A stretch of DNA of 64,000 bases. Source: Marinobacter salexigens (GTDB taxonomy: Bacteria > Pseudomonadota > Gammaproteobacteria > Pseudomonadales > Oleiphilaceae). Both the position numbers and the translations under genes were made by a program. This document shows, in pieces, positions 44,605 to 53,586 of this stretch (position 1 is the stretch's first letter; each line of letters starts with the position of its first letter). The stretch is from assembly GCF_002806945.1 (NCBI RefSeq), contig NZ_NIHC01000008.1, forward strand, positions 1 to 64,000. The letters are read 5' to 3'. The notes beneath the pieces were generated by a model. That model did no database searches. It was given only the letters and a program-made list of their open reading frames with translations, and was not told the DNA's origin.

Positions 44605-46260
44605 ATGAACGGCGCGCAAGCCTTGATGAAAACCCTGGTGGACGCTGGTATTGAAGTTTGTTTCAGCAATCCAGGTACCAGCGAGATGCACTTTGTGGCG
44701 GCGCTGGATGATGAACCAAAAATGCGCGCTGTGCTGGCACTGTTCGAGGGCGTGGCAACCGGTGCTGCCGATGGCTACGCCCGTATGGCCGACAAGCCCG
44801 CTGCTACACTGCTGCACCTGGGATGCGGACTCGGCAATGGCTTGGCTAACCTGCACAACGCCCGCAAAGGCAAGGTGCCAGTGGTCAACATTGTTGGCGA
44901 CCACGCCATAGAGCACGTGAAATACGATGCCCAGTTGCAATCGGATATCGAGACTGTGGCCCGCAATGTGTCGCCAGGTTTCGTCCGCACCTCAAAAACC
45001 ACTGCTGAACTGTGCAAAGATGCCGTGGAAGCCATCACCACAGCCCGCGGCCTACCCGGCCAGGTTGCCACACTGATCTTGCCCGCCGATGTGTCATGGG
45101 GAGAGGGCGGCAGCCCCTGCGCGATCCCGAAACAGATAGCGTCTCCGGTGGCCGATGATGACGCCATACGGGCCGTGGTCGACGCTATTCAATCCGGAAA
45201 AAAGACAGCGTTGCTTTTGGGTGGACGAGCATTGCGTGAGCCGGCCCTGATGGCCGCTGCAAAAATTGCCGCTGCCAAGGGGGTGAAACTACTGGCAGAA
45301 ACCTTCCCGACCCGTATGGAGCGTGGCGAAGGCTTGCCGCCGGTTGAGCGCGTAGCTTATCTGGCGGAACTGGCAGGCGTGCAGTTGGCCGACATTGATC
45401 ACCTGATTCTGGTGGACAGCAAGGCACCTGTGTCCTTCTTTGCCTACCCTGGCAAAAAGAGTTATCTGGTGCCGGATACGTGCACTGTTCATACCTTGTC
45501 CCGCCCCGATCAAGATGCCCGGGCCAGCCTTGAAAAACTGGCCGAGGTACTGGGCGCCGACAAAGCCCAGCCCAAGATCCAACAGCTGCAGCCGCCATCG
45601 GCGCCGCGCGGTCGCCTTTCAGCACCCAAAGTCTGTAAAGCCGTTGGTCACTACCTGCCAGAGAACGCCATTATTATCGACGAGGCCATCACCTCCGGGT
45701 TGATGTTGAATGCCATGACTGCGGCTTCACCCCGTCACGACATGATTGCCTTAACCGGCGGTGCCATTGGCCAGGGCCTGCCCAACGCAGTCGGCGCGGC
45801 GATTGCCTGCCCCGAACGGCCAGTCATTGCGCTGATTGGTGATGGCACGGCGATGTATACCATTCAAGCTCTGTGGACCATGGCGCGTGAGCAGTTGAAT
45901 GTCACCACCATAATATTCAACAACGCGTCATACTCTGTGCTGAACATCGAACTGGAGCGTGTAGGCGCGGAAGAGGTGGGCGCCAAGGCCAAATCGCAGC
46001 TGGACCTGAATGGCCCGGTGTTGAATTTCGCCCAGTTGGCACAGGGTATGGGGGTTCATGGTGTGCGGGTGGACACGGCCGAGGCCTTCAATCACGCCCT
46101 TGAATACGCTCTGTTGCAGCCTGGCCCCCACTTGATCGAGGCCATGGTGCCGGAGTCATTGAGCGGTTTAAAGCGAAAAATACTGCCCTGGGTATTACGT
46201 TCTTTGCCGAGCTTGCCTGTTCCGCTTACCCGCACTCTGAAAAACAAAATTGCGCCCTGA
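44605..46260 (+). CDS. Thiamine diphosphate-dependent enzyme (acetolactate synthase-like)
   Basis: This 551-residue ThDP enzyme has the N-terminal Pyr domain with FEGVATGAADGYAR (Glu48), a central NAD-like Rossmann fold, and the C-terminal PP domain with LIGDGTAMYTIQALWTMARE then FNNASYSVLN (GDG...NN). Its length and lack of an AHAS regulatory partner suggest a decarboxylase or carboligase such as benzoylformate decarboxylase-like proteins rather than biosynthetic acetolactate synthase. Start ATG 44605 has AAGGAG. It ends 14 bp before the GMC oxidoreductase gene. Confidence 0.88.
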   Translation: MNGAQALMKTLVDAGIEVCFSNPGTSEMHFVAALDDEPKMRAVLALFEGVATGAADGYARMADKPAATLLHLGCGLGNGLANLHNARKGKVPVVNIVGDHAIEHVKYDAQLQSDIETVARNVSPGFVRTSKTTAELCKDAVEAITTARGLPGQVATLILPADVSWGEGGSPCAIPKQIASPVADDDAIRAVVDAIQSGKKTALLLGGRALREPALMAAAKIAAAKGVKLLAETFPTRMERGEGLPPVERVAYLAELAGVQLADIDHLILVDSKAPVSFFAYPGKKSYLVPDTCTVHTLSRPDQDARASLEKLAEVLGADKAQPKIQQLQPPSAPRGRLSAPKVCKAVGHYLPENAIIIDEAITSGLMLNAMTAASPRHDMIALTGGAIGQGLPNAVGAAIACPERPVIALIGDGTAMYTIQALWTMAREQLNVTTIIFNNASYSVLNIELERVGAEEVGAKAKSQLDLNGPVLNFAQLAQGMGVHGVRVDTAEAFNHALEYALLQPGPHLIEAMVPESLSGLKRKILPWVLRSLPSLPVPLTRTLKNKIAP

Positions 46261-46274
46261 CCTTCGGAATCGCC

Positions 46275-47870
46275 ATGTACGACTACATCATCATCGGGGC
46301 CGGCTCTGCCGGCTGCGTGTTAGCCAACCGGCTGTCGGAAGATCCGGGTAACCGGGTCTGCCTGCTGGAGGCGGGGCCCAGTGACCGCACGCACTGGATA
46401 CGCAACTGCAATCCCCTGAACATGCTGATGTTGATGAACAGCCGTACCTACAACTGGCGCTATCACACCGAGCCTGAAGCAGGCACTGGTAATCGCGCGC
46501 TTTTTTGGCCCAGGGGGCGCGCCCTGGGTGGATCCAGCTCCATCAACGCCATGATTTACACTCGGGGCCACCCGCAGGATTACGACCACTGGGCCTCATT
46601 GGGCAACCCCGGCTGGGATTACCAGAGTGTATTGCCCTGGTTTCGCCAATCGGAACGGCAGGCGCAAGGTGCGGATGAATGGCATGGCGATCAGGGCACC
46701 ATGGATGTTGTGCGAACCAACTACCATTTTCCCGCTAGTGAGGCTTTTGTGACCGCCTGTGGTGAAGCAGGCCAGGCTATCAATGAGGACTTTAACGGTG
46801 CCGAACAGGAAGGTTGTGGCTTTTTCCAGGTAACCCAAACGCCATCAGGGCATCGGGCAAACAGCGCCTACGCGTTTCTGGATGAAGTTATGGAGCGGCC
46901 CAACCTCACGGTTTTGACGGGCGTGCATGCTACCCGAATCTGTTTTGACGGCACGGTGGCTACCGGTGTGGAGATAGCCCGTAACGGCTCTAAAGGGGAT
47001 CGCGAAGTCCTGAAGGCGGCGAGGGAAGTCATCCTGAGTGCTGGTGTTATCAATTCACCGCAACTGCTCAAACTGTCCGGTGTTGGTCCGGCGGAGGAAT
47101 TACAGGCTCTTGGCATCCCGCTGGTTCATGATTTGCCAGGTGTTGGTGAGAACCTTCAGGATCACCCCGATGTTATTATCCGATGTCGGGACAAGACTGG
47201 CACCTCGCTGGCGGTTGCTCCAACTCGTAATAGCCTGGCATTTTTTACGCGGATGCTGAGGCAGAAGAATTTTGTGTTCACCCCGACCGACTGCGGCGGC
47301 TTTGTGCGCTCTCATCCCAATGAGCCCATCCCGGATCTGCAATTGCAGTTTGCGGCCATACGGATGCAGCCACACGGTCGCGGGCTGTTTACCTCTATGC
47401 GCTCGGGGTTTGTGCTGCACATCTGCCATCTGCGCCCGGAAAGCCGCGGGCGTGTGGTGTTACGCAGTGCCGATCCGTTTGCCCACCCGGTTATTCATGC
47501 CAACTACCTTGAGCAGAGAAAAGAGCTTGATGCTCTGGTGCGGGGCATTCGCTTGGGACGAAAAATTCTTGCCCAGCCCGCGATGGAGCCTTTTCATGGG
47601 GGAGAGGAAAGCCCGGGGCCAAAAGTCCAAAGCGATGAGCAGTTGCGCCAGTGGATACGTGACCATGTCGAGACGGTTTACCACACAGCAGGCACCTGCT
47701 CCATGGGGAAGGGGGGGAAGGCTGTGGTGGATTCAGAGCTGCGGGTGCATGGAGTTCAGCGACTGAGGGTTATTGATTCGTCGGTGATGCCCACCATCAC
47801 GGGCAGCAACATTCATGCGCCGACCGTGATGATTGCCGAAAAGGGCGCGTACAGTATTCTCAACCGCTGA
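46275..47870 (+). CDS. GMC-family oxidoreductase (choline dehydrogenase-like)
   Basis: This 531-residue FAD flavoprotein has the N-terminal IIIGAGSAGCVLANRLSE, the GMC signature 1 GGSSSINAMIYTRGHPQDYD and the second GMC signature near GVINSPQLLKLSGVGPA. The catalytic His is in TVYHTAGTCSMG and the second His/Asn in GSNIHAPTVMIAEKGA. It resembles alcohol dehydrogenases of the AlkJ/BetA branch, which pass electrons to the respiratory chain. Last gene of the four-gene set, 14 bp after the ThDP gene. Confidence 0.93.
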   Translation: MYDYIIIGAGSAGCVLANRLSEDPGNRVCLLEAGPSDRTHWIRNCNPLNMLMLMNSRTYNWRYHTEPEAGTGNRALFWPRGRALGGSSSINAMIYTRGHPQDYDHWASLGNPGWDYQSVLPWFRQSERQAQGADEWHGDQGTMDVVRTNYHFPASEAFVTACGEAGQAINEDFNGAEQEGCGFFQVTQTPSGHRANSAYAFLDEVMERPNLTVLTGVHATRICFDGTVATGVEIARNGSKGDREVLKAAREVILSAGVINSPQLLKLSGVGPAEELQALGIPLVHDLPGVGENLQDHPDVIIRCRDKTGTSLAVAPTRNSLAFFTRMLRQKNFVFTPTDCGGFVRSHPNEPIPDLQLQFAAIRMQPHGRGLFTSMRSGFVLHICHLRPESRGRVVLRSADPFAHPVIHANYLEQRKELDALVRGIRLGRKILAQPAMEPFHGGEESPGPKVQSDEQLRQWIRDHVETVYHTAGTCSMGKGGKAVVDSELRVHGVQRLRVIDSSVMPTITGSNIHAPTVMIAEKGAYSILNR

Positions 47871-47929
47871 AGCAAGTTCTGAATACTTCTCGCGTACCCA
47901 GTGATTTGTGGCTCAGGCAAGCTGCTGGG

Positions 47930-49258
47930 TTAATCGAATTGAGTGTCGATGCCCGCCAGCATCAGGTTCGACCGACTGCCGGCATCACTCATTACCGCTA
48001 GCTTGTACTCGGCGACCCTTTCGAACCGCTTGAGCGCCGTTTTTGGTACATCTGAAGCGGTAGGAATATCGGCTTTCAATGGGTTTACCGGTCTTTGGTT
48101 CATGTGCAGTTCGAAGTGCAAATGAGGACCGGTACTGCGGCCCGTGTTACCGGAATGTGCGACTTTTTCTCCACGCCGGACTTGCTGCCCCTTTCGCACA
48201 AAGATTTTATCCAGATGCAAGTAGCGGGTTTTGTAGGCATTGCCATGATTAATGTCGACATATTTCCCGGCATAGCGGTGATTGCCCACCCGCTCGACAA
48301 CACCGTCGCCGGTACTCATGATTGGTGTACCGACAGGCGTGGCCAGGTCAACACCATTGTGAGGCGACCGGCGGCCGGTAATGGGATGAAGCCGGTTCGG
48401 GTTGAAATGAGAACTCACCCGAAAGGATTTGGCCGTAGGTAGGCGCCTGAATGCGGGCAAGACACTTTTTCCGTTCTGGTCGTAATAGTTGCCATCGTCG
48501 AACAGGAACGCCGTGTGAGTTCGGTTGCGCCGTTCAAGCGACACTGCTTCAATGCGGGTTTTTCCGGTACTTTCGGAGGCCGTCCTTTCATGGCCGACAA
48601 TAACCGCGAAGGTATCCCCAGCCCTCAATTCCCGCCTGAAGTTGATTTGGTGCTCGAGCAGTTGCTGGACCGACGCAATCTGAGTTTTGGAGAGCCCGGC
48701 GTTCAGGGCTGACTGGTAAAAACTGCCACGAATGGAACCCTTCAACACTTCTGATACCCAGTGAGTACTTTGCTCGGTTTCCTGATATTCGAATGTATCC
48801 TTTTCCACTCTGGTGTAGGCAAGAGAACGGGCAGGATCCAGGTCCAGCGCCAGTTGTTGGAATTCTCCCTGTTTGTTGAAGGTCAGCTTGAGTTCGGTTC
48901 CCGGTCTGAGAGTTTCCAGGGCCAGATATTCCACATCGGCCTTCATAATGCGGTGAAGGTCGGCCTGCGAGGCTCCGGATTCGCTAAAAATGCTGCTGAG
49001 GCTATCTCCGGGTTTAACCTTGTAATGGACACTATAGGTTTCCGGGGCCGAGACGCCTGACGATAACGGCTGGTTTTTGTTTTGGGGATCTGGCTGTTGA
49101 GCAGGGTCTGCCAGCTGATCCACCACTTTGGCACTCGGCGAGCCAATGTTTGTAGATGATTCACTTTGTGGCGACCAGACCCCGGCCACGAGAATTAGTG
49201 AAACTGCACCGGCTAATAAAACCGCATGGATTGGCGTATACATTCTTGAATGGATCAT
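47930..49258 (-). CDS. Murein DD-endopeptidase (M23 family, MepM-like)
   Basis: This 442-residue protein has an N-terminal membrane anchor or signal (IHAVLLAGAVSLILVAGVW), then an OapA/LysM-like region (YKVKPGDSLSSIFSESGASQ), a central linker domain and the C-terminal M23 peptidase with RRSPHNGVDLATP (H...D), and GRSTGPHLHFELHMNQRPVN (H-x-H), the zinc site. It cuts peptide crosslinks in peptidoglycan and belongs to the MepM/YebA group of elongation-related hydrolases. ATG 49258 is chosen; ATG 49243 is also possible, and the frame is open upstream to 49387. Confidence 0.92.
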   Translation of the reverse strand: MIHSRMYTPIHAVLLAGAVSLILVAGVWSPQSESSTNIGSPSAKVVDQLADPAQQPDPQNKNQPLSSGVSAPETYSVHYKVKPGDSLSSIFSESGASQADLHRIMKADVEYLALETLRPGTELKLTFNKQGEFQQLALDLDPARSLAYTRVEKDTFEYQETEQSTHWVSEVLKGSIRGSFYQSALNAGLSKTQIASVQQLLEHQINFRRELRAGDTFAVIVGHERTASESTGKTRIEAVSLERRNRTHTAFLFDDGNYYDQNGKSVLPAFRRLPTAKSFRVSSHFNPNRLHPITGRRSPHNGVDLATPVGTPIMSTGDGVVERVGNHRYAGKYVDINHGNAYKTRYLHLDKIFVRKGQQVRRGEKVAHSGNTGRSTGPHLHFELHMNQRPVNPLKADIPTASDVPKTALKRFERVAEYKLAVMSDAGSRSNLMLAGIDTQFD

Positions 49259-49443
49259 TGATAGAGTGTCTCTTGGCAGGCTTGCGGCCACATTGATACA
49301 GCGCAATAAGATTACCGGATTTCTGTGATCCTTTCTAATGTTAAGCAAGTGCACGGTGGCGCTGTGTCCGCGTAGATAGGTTGCCAATCAGGAGGGGGCG
49401 GTGCAGGAGATTCAGGATATTAAATGTATTTGAGGCTCTAACT

Positions 49444-49872
49444 ATGAGTAGTCTGACTGAGAAAGAGGTTCGTGCCTTGCACGAGGCGCTGGATGATGAG
49501 TACAAGGCTTGGGCGACTTATGATCAGGTGCTTGCTGACTTTGGTGACGTTCGCCCTTTCAGTAATATTCGTGACGCCGAGGGCCGCCATATAAATGCAT
49601 TGCTCAGGCTGTTTGAACGCTACGATCTTCCTGTACCTGATAACCCCTGGCCCGGAAAGGTTGCGCGGTTTGCCAGCCTCCAGGAGGCTTGTGAGGCAGG
49701 GGTCAAGGATGAAGTTGAGAATGCTGACTTGTACGAGCGGTTATTCGAAGCGACAGAGCGCCCGGAAATCCTAACGGTCTTGCGGAATCTTCAGGCGGCA
49801 TCACAGGAGCGACATCTACCTGCATTCCAGCGCTGCGTGGAAGGCCGTGGTGGCAGGCGGCGAAACTGTTGA
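49444..49872 (+). CDS. DUF2202 ferritin-like protein, first gene of the Wadjet-like operon
   Basis: This 142-residue four-helix-bundle protein has helix A with EALDDEYKAWATYDQVLADF, helix B with NIRDAEGRHINALLRLFERY, then CEAGVKDEVENADLYERLFE and LQAASQERHLPAFQRC. The paired Glu/His residues (E..Y, E..H, E...Y, E.H) form a potential di-iron site of the ferritin-like/DUF2202 type. Its stop overlaps the next gene's start (TTGA, 4 bp), so the Toprim gene is translated with it. DUF2202 is not a known part of Wadjet; here it is placed by overlap, not by function. Start ATG 49444. Confidence 0.8.
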   Translation: MSSLTEKEVRALHEALDDEYKAWATYDQVLADFGDVRPFSNIRDAEGRHINALLRLFERYDLPVPDNPWPGKVARFASLQEACEAGVKDEVENADLYERLFEATERPEILTVLRNLQAASQERHLPAFQRCVEGRGGRRRNC

Positions 49873-50651
49873 GCGATTACATCCAGAAAATTCTCCGCGG
49901 CCAGCCTATCAACTACGAGGCCTTTTTGAAAAAGCTTCCAGAGCCGTTTCGTGGTCGCCACCGGCATCTGTTTGCCACGAAAAAGGTGCAGGCCAATCGG
50001 TGGCTGATAACGGTTCTGGATGAAACTGCGTTTGCGGAACTGCAGAATGTAATGGAGACCCCCGGCAGCCGGGTGGAGGCTGCGATGAAGGGCAATTCTC
50101 ACCGTCACGGTACTGGCGTCAGTTTTCTTCTTGTTTACCATCAGGGGTTGGATTCCAACCGGCCGGATGTGGTGGTCATCGGGAAGGCTTCTGTGGACGC
50201 TGGCTTCCAACAGGCCCGCTCTGTGCTGGTCGTAGAGAACGAGCGCAATTTCTATCACTATCGGCAGATGCTGAGCTTTGCCAGCATGGCTTTGGGTAGG
50301 CACCTGGCGTTGGCAGAGTGTGATGTGGTGCTGGGCGGCGGCAATCGGATTACCCGTGGCGCCGTTCTTGAGTGGTTGAAGGGCTATGAAGACGTATTTT
50401 GCGCCTTCGATTATGATGCAGGGGGTCTGCAAATGTTCTCTACGATGACCGCCCCCTTGGCTGATAGAGTGCATTTTGTCCAGCCGTCCAACTGGCAACC
50501 CTGGTTGAGCCGATTCCGCAAAGCGCCAGACACTACCGAAAGGTTTACAAGAGCCATAGGGTTGGCGGAAGGCCTTGGGTTTGTGTCGCTGGCAGAGGCT
50601 TTTCGAAAAACAGGAAAATTCATGGAACAGGAGTTGGTTCTGGATGAGTGA
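49869..50651 (+). CDS. jetD: Wadjet JetD / MksG-like Toprim nuclease (short form)
   Basis: This 260-residue Toprim protein shows Glu123 in VLVVENERNFYHY, LGGGNR at 155-160, and the D-x-D pair Asp181/Asp183 in CAFDYDAGGLQMF. The C-terminal EQE at 253-255 (FMEQELVLDE) is like the RLEQE end of JetD. Canonical JetD of Wadjet I is about 400 residues with an N-terminal arm (DUF3322); that part is reduced here to about 110 residues. JetD cleaves plasmid DNA reeled in by JetABC. TTG 49869 is forced by the overlap with the ferritin-like gene. The stop overlaps the jetC start by 8 bp. Confidence 0.78.
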   Translation: MSDYIQKILRGQPINYEAFLKKLPEPFRGRHRHLFATKKVQANRWLITVLDETAFAELQNVMETPGSRVEAAMKGNSHRHGTGVSFLLVYHQGLDSNRPDVVVIGKASVDAGFQQARSVLVVENERNFYHYRQMLSFASMALGRHLALAECDVVLGGGNRITRGAVLEWLKGYEDVFCAFDYDAGGLQMFSTMTAPLADRVHFVQPSNWQPWLSRFRKAPDTTERFTRAIGLAEGLGFVSLAEAFRKTGKFMEQELVLDE

Positions 50652-53586
50652 ACCCCAAACGATACCGGGCAATTTCACCTTCGGCATCCGCCGCCTTGTG
50701 CTGGTGGATTCTGCTGGCTTTTGTTACGTGGAAATCCCGGTGGATAACCACGGTTTGATTTTGGGGCCGGGCAACCTGGGTAAGTCCAGCCTGCTGAATT
50801 CCTTGCGCCTGTTTTTGCTACCGGAAAACAACTTCAAGAACAGCCGCAAGAAATTTGCCTTCCGCAATGCCAGCGCCGGCAGCTTCTACACCAACGAAGA
50901 AAGCTACCAGCATTACTTCCCCAGCCAGTTCAGCTTCCTGATTATGGAAGCCGAGAACCCGGCCGGTGTACATTGCCAGATCCTCTACCGGGACAACGCC
51001 AGCCAGCTCAGCTATGGGCGGGCTTTTGCACCTGTCAGCTACGATCAATTGCGGCCGTTATTCTGGAACAGCGATGATGAGGCTGGTATTGGCACGGCGG
51101 TGCCGGAGTTGTCATTCAGTCGCCTGTCAGAGGTTTTGAAAAAGCTCTCCAAAGAAACCCGTTTGGTGAGTGACCCGGCCAAGCTGAAACAAATGCTGTA
51201 CAGCAGCGAACTGATGCACGCGGATGCCGTGCGCTATTCCGTGCTGCCTTTGGGTGAATCTGACGAGCGCAGGGTACAGTCTTTGCGCACCCTGATCCTG
51301 TTGCTGTTTGAAATGAAAGCCGATGATCAGGCCATGGCCAATGCAGTAGCCAGCATCATTGAAGCTGACAAGAAATTCGCCGATGACGCCTTCGATTTCA
51401 ACATAGACGACTTCCTCAATCGGCATGATCAGTTAAAGCAGCAACAAACCCAGCTGAACCGCATTGAAAAAGAACGCCCCCGGTTTGAGAAGTTGCACCG
51501 GGATTATCAGGTCTACCAGACTTTGCTTCGCAGCCAGCATGACTTTGCTGCGTTTCGGGATGGCGTGACCAATGCCCTGCAAGACATAGGCAGCCGACGC
51601 AAAACGGCAGTGGAAGCCTGGAACGAGCAGAACGACATTCTGCGCCACGTTCTGCAGGGCCTGAAAAAACTGGAACAGGAAGAAAGCGGCCTGAAAGGGG
51701 AGATCCGCTCGGCCGACCGGCGTATCAAACAGGCGGAACAGAACCAGAAAGATGGTGAATTGCTCCTGTCGCAATACGGTGACATGACCCTTCAGGAAAT
51801 CGAGGAGGTCCAGAAAGAGGAGCTGGCTGGTAAGAGAAGCCACCTGGCCGCCTTGCAAAGCGCAGCCCAGGCAGAAATACGGCTGGAGCAGATCCAGAAG
51901 AAAAAAGATGAACTTGAGCGCAAGCGCGACGCCTTGAAAGAGCGGGAAAGCAAGCAGCAATGGCAGCTGCAAAACCAACTGGACGAAGCCACCGCCGCGC
52001 CTTTGCGGGCTGTTGACCCGCGCCTGATGATGGCCAGCCCAGGGCAGGATCTGGATGCGAACTGCAAGGCCACCATTGAAGCCTTTGCTCGCCTGTTTGT
52101 GCCCAGCGACCGTGGCTTTGACTGGTTCGACACCGAATATCCGGCGCAACCAGCAAGGCAGGCGAACTATGCCGAGCAGCGCCAGCAAATCCTGGGCGAA
52201 CTGAATGGCCTTGAAAAGGAACGCTCCGAACTTGCGGAAACCGGCAATCAGGAACACGATCGTCCGCGCCTGATTGAGCGCACGGAAAAGGAAATCCGCG
52301 CCATTGAAAAAGACCTGGACACTTTGAGCCGTTTCCCGGCCGCGGCTACCAACCTGAAAGATGCCACCGAAGATAAAAAGGCGGCTGACGAACAGTTGGC
52401 CAGGGTCCATGAACAAGCCCGGCTGGAGCAGGAAAAACAGGAAGCCGTGCAACAAAAAGCGGCCAAAGCCAAGGCAGAAAAAGAGCGCACTGAAGAGCGG
52501 GAGAAGGAACTTGCAGGCCTGAGCCGCAGTGTGGGCACGGTGGAGCACCGCTTCCCGCACTTGAAAGCCCTGAAGTCGGAGCAACCGCTCGCAGTAGAAC
52601 AGGTGTCTGTGGCTGCGTTTGATGATCTGCAAACTCAACTGGATGACCTGGAAGAGCGTCGCCGCAGCATCCTTGATCACCTGCGCCAATTCGTTTACCT
52701 GAATATCCACGAGGACACGGAAGGCGCCCTGCAAAAGGACAGCCCATCGTCATCGGTAATCCGCGAAACCTTCAAAAGCCTCTCTGATCTGTTTGCCGGT
52801 ATGGCCGAGCGTTGGAACATGCTGGAGCAGCAAATCGGGATTCACAACGAGACAGTCGCCAGCTACCGGCAGGCTCTGAAATCCAATCATGAACACATTG
52901 CCCGCTTTGAAGCTCAGCTCAACCGCGAACTGGACGGCGTTCGCATCAACGATCTGGTAGAGATTCGTGTGGATATCCATACCGACCCGAAATTCCGCAA
53001 TCTGGTGGAAGAAGCCAACAACATCGACCCCTATGGTGACCAACTGCAGTCGGACGCTTTTTACGACCGTTTGCGGGTGTTCGTAGCGGACTTTTTCGGG
53101 GAGCAGAGCGGCAGCAAACGCCTGACCATGGACAAGGTGATTACCGGCATTTCCTACCGAACCCGCAAGGAAAACACCGCTAATCTGGACAAGAAAGGCC
53201 AGTCAACTTCCACTACGGCCCTCATCAACCTGGAACTGGTACACCGGCTGTTAAAACGGGTGCTGTACCCAGGCGTGCAGCTGTCTTTCCCCATGGTGCT
53301 GGACGAGTTGGCCAGTGTGGACGTCAGCCAGCTGCCCTCGTTGCTGGAGCGCTTGCGAAAACAGGGGTTTAATCTGTTCTCTGCTGCCACCCACAGCGCC
53401 AGCGCAGAAGTGATTTACTTGATCGGCCGGCACTTGGAAGTAGGGCAGATGCGCACATCACGCCCCTATAACCCGCAGCGCACGCTGGTGTTCTGGGGCG
53501 GCGCCGAGGGCTTCACCAATGGTGAACCGCTGAGCCAGTGGGCGGATCAAACCCAGACCAACCTGCTGGAGCCGGCAGATGAGTAA
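50644..53586 (+). CDS. jetC: Condensin-like SMC ATPase JetC / MksB
   Basis: This 980-residue SMC-like protein has Walker A at 41-49 (GPGNLGKSS), a long coiled coil from about 240 to 800 (EKERPRFEKLHRDYQVYQTL, ELVEQEKQ-like stretches, EEREKELAGL), a signature-like GQSTSTT at 852-858 and Walker B LSFPMVLDE at 880-888. The shorter hinge/coil fits MksB and JetC rather than MukB (about 1,480). It would drive loop extrusion on plasmids. Upstream frame is open to 50575, but ATG 50644 overlaps the jetD stop and starts the conserved sequence. It overlaps jetA by 8 bp. Confidence 0.88.
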   Translation: MSEPQTIPGNFTFGIRRLVLVDSAGFCYVEIPVDNHGLILGPGNLGKSSLLNSLRLFLLPENNFKNSRKKFAFRNASAGSFYTNEESYQHYFPSQFSFLIMEAENPAGVHCQILYRDNASQLSYGRAFAPVSYDQLRPLFWNSDDEAGIGTAVPELSFSRLSEVLKKLSKETRLVSDPAKLKQMLYSSELMHADAVRYSVLPLGESDERRVQSLRTLILLLFEMKADDQAMANAVASIIEADKKFADDAFDFNIDDFLNRHDQLKQQQTQLNRIEKERPRFEKLHRDYQVYQTLLRSQHDFAAFRDGVTNALQDIGSRRKTAVEAWNEQNDILRHVLQGLKKLEQEESGLKGEIRSADRRIKQAEQNQKDGELLLSQYGDMTLQEIEEVQKEELAGKRSHLAALQSAAQAEIRLEQIQKKKDELERKRDALKERESKQQWQLQNQLDEATAAPLRAVDPRLMMASPGQDLDANCKATIEAFARLFVPSDRGFDWFDTEYPAQPARQANYAEQRQQILGELNGLEKERSELAETGNQEHDRPRLIERTEKEIRAIEKDLDTLSRFPAAATNLKDATEDKKAADEQLARVHEQARLEQEKQEAVQQKAAKAKAEKERTEEREKELAGLSRSVGTVEHRFPHLKALKSEQPLAVEQVSVAAFDDLQTQLDDLEERRRSILDHLRQFVYLNIHEDTEGALQKDSPSSSVIRETFKSLSDLFAGMAERWNMLEQQIGIHNETVASYRQALKSNHEHIARFEAQLNRELDGVRINDLVEIRVDIHTDPKFRNLVEEANNIDPYGDQLQSDAFYDRLRVFVADFFGEQSGSKRLTMDKVITGISYRTRKENTANLDKKGQSTSTTALINLELVHRLLKRVLYPGVQLSFPMVLDELASVDVSQLPSLLERLRKQGFNLFSAATHSASAEVIYLIGRHLEVGQMRTSRPYNPQRTLVFWGGAEGFTNGEPLSQWADQTQTNLLEPADE

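Noticed and set aside
51433..52734. 433-residue minus-strand frame over the SMC gene
   Set aside because: Long, but antisense to the coiled coil of jetC; its leucine/phenylalanine-rich content comes from the reverse of Glu/Lys/Gln codons.
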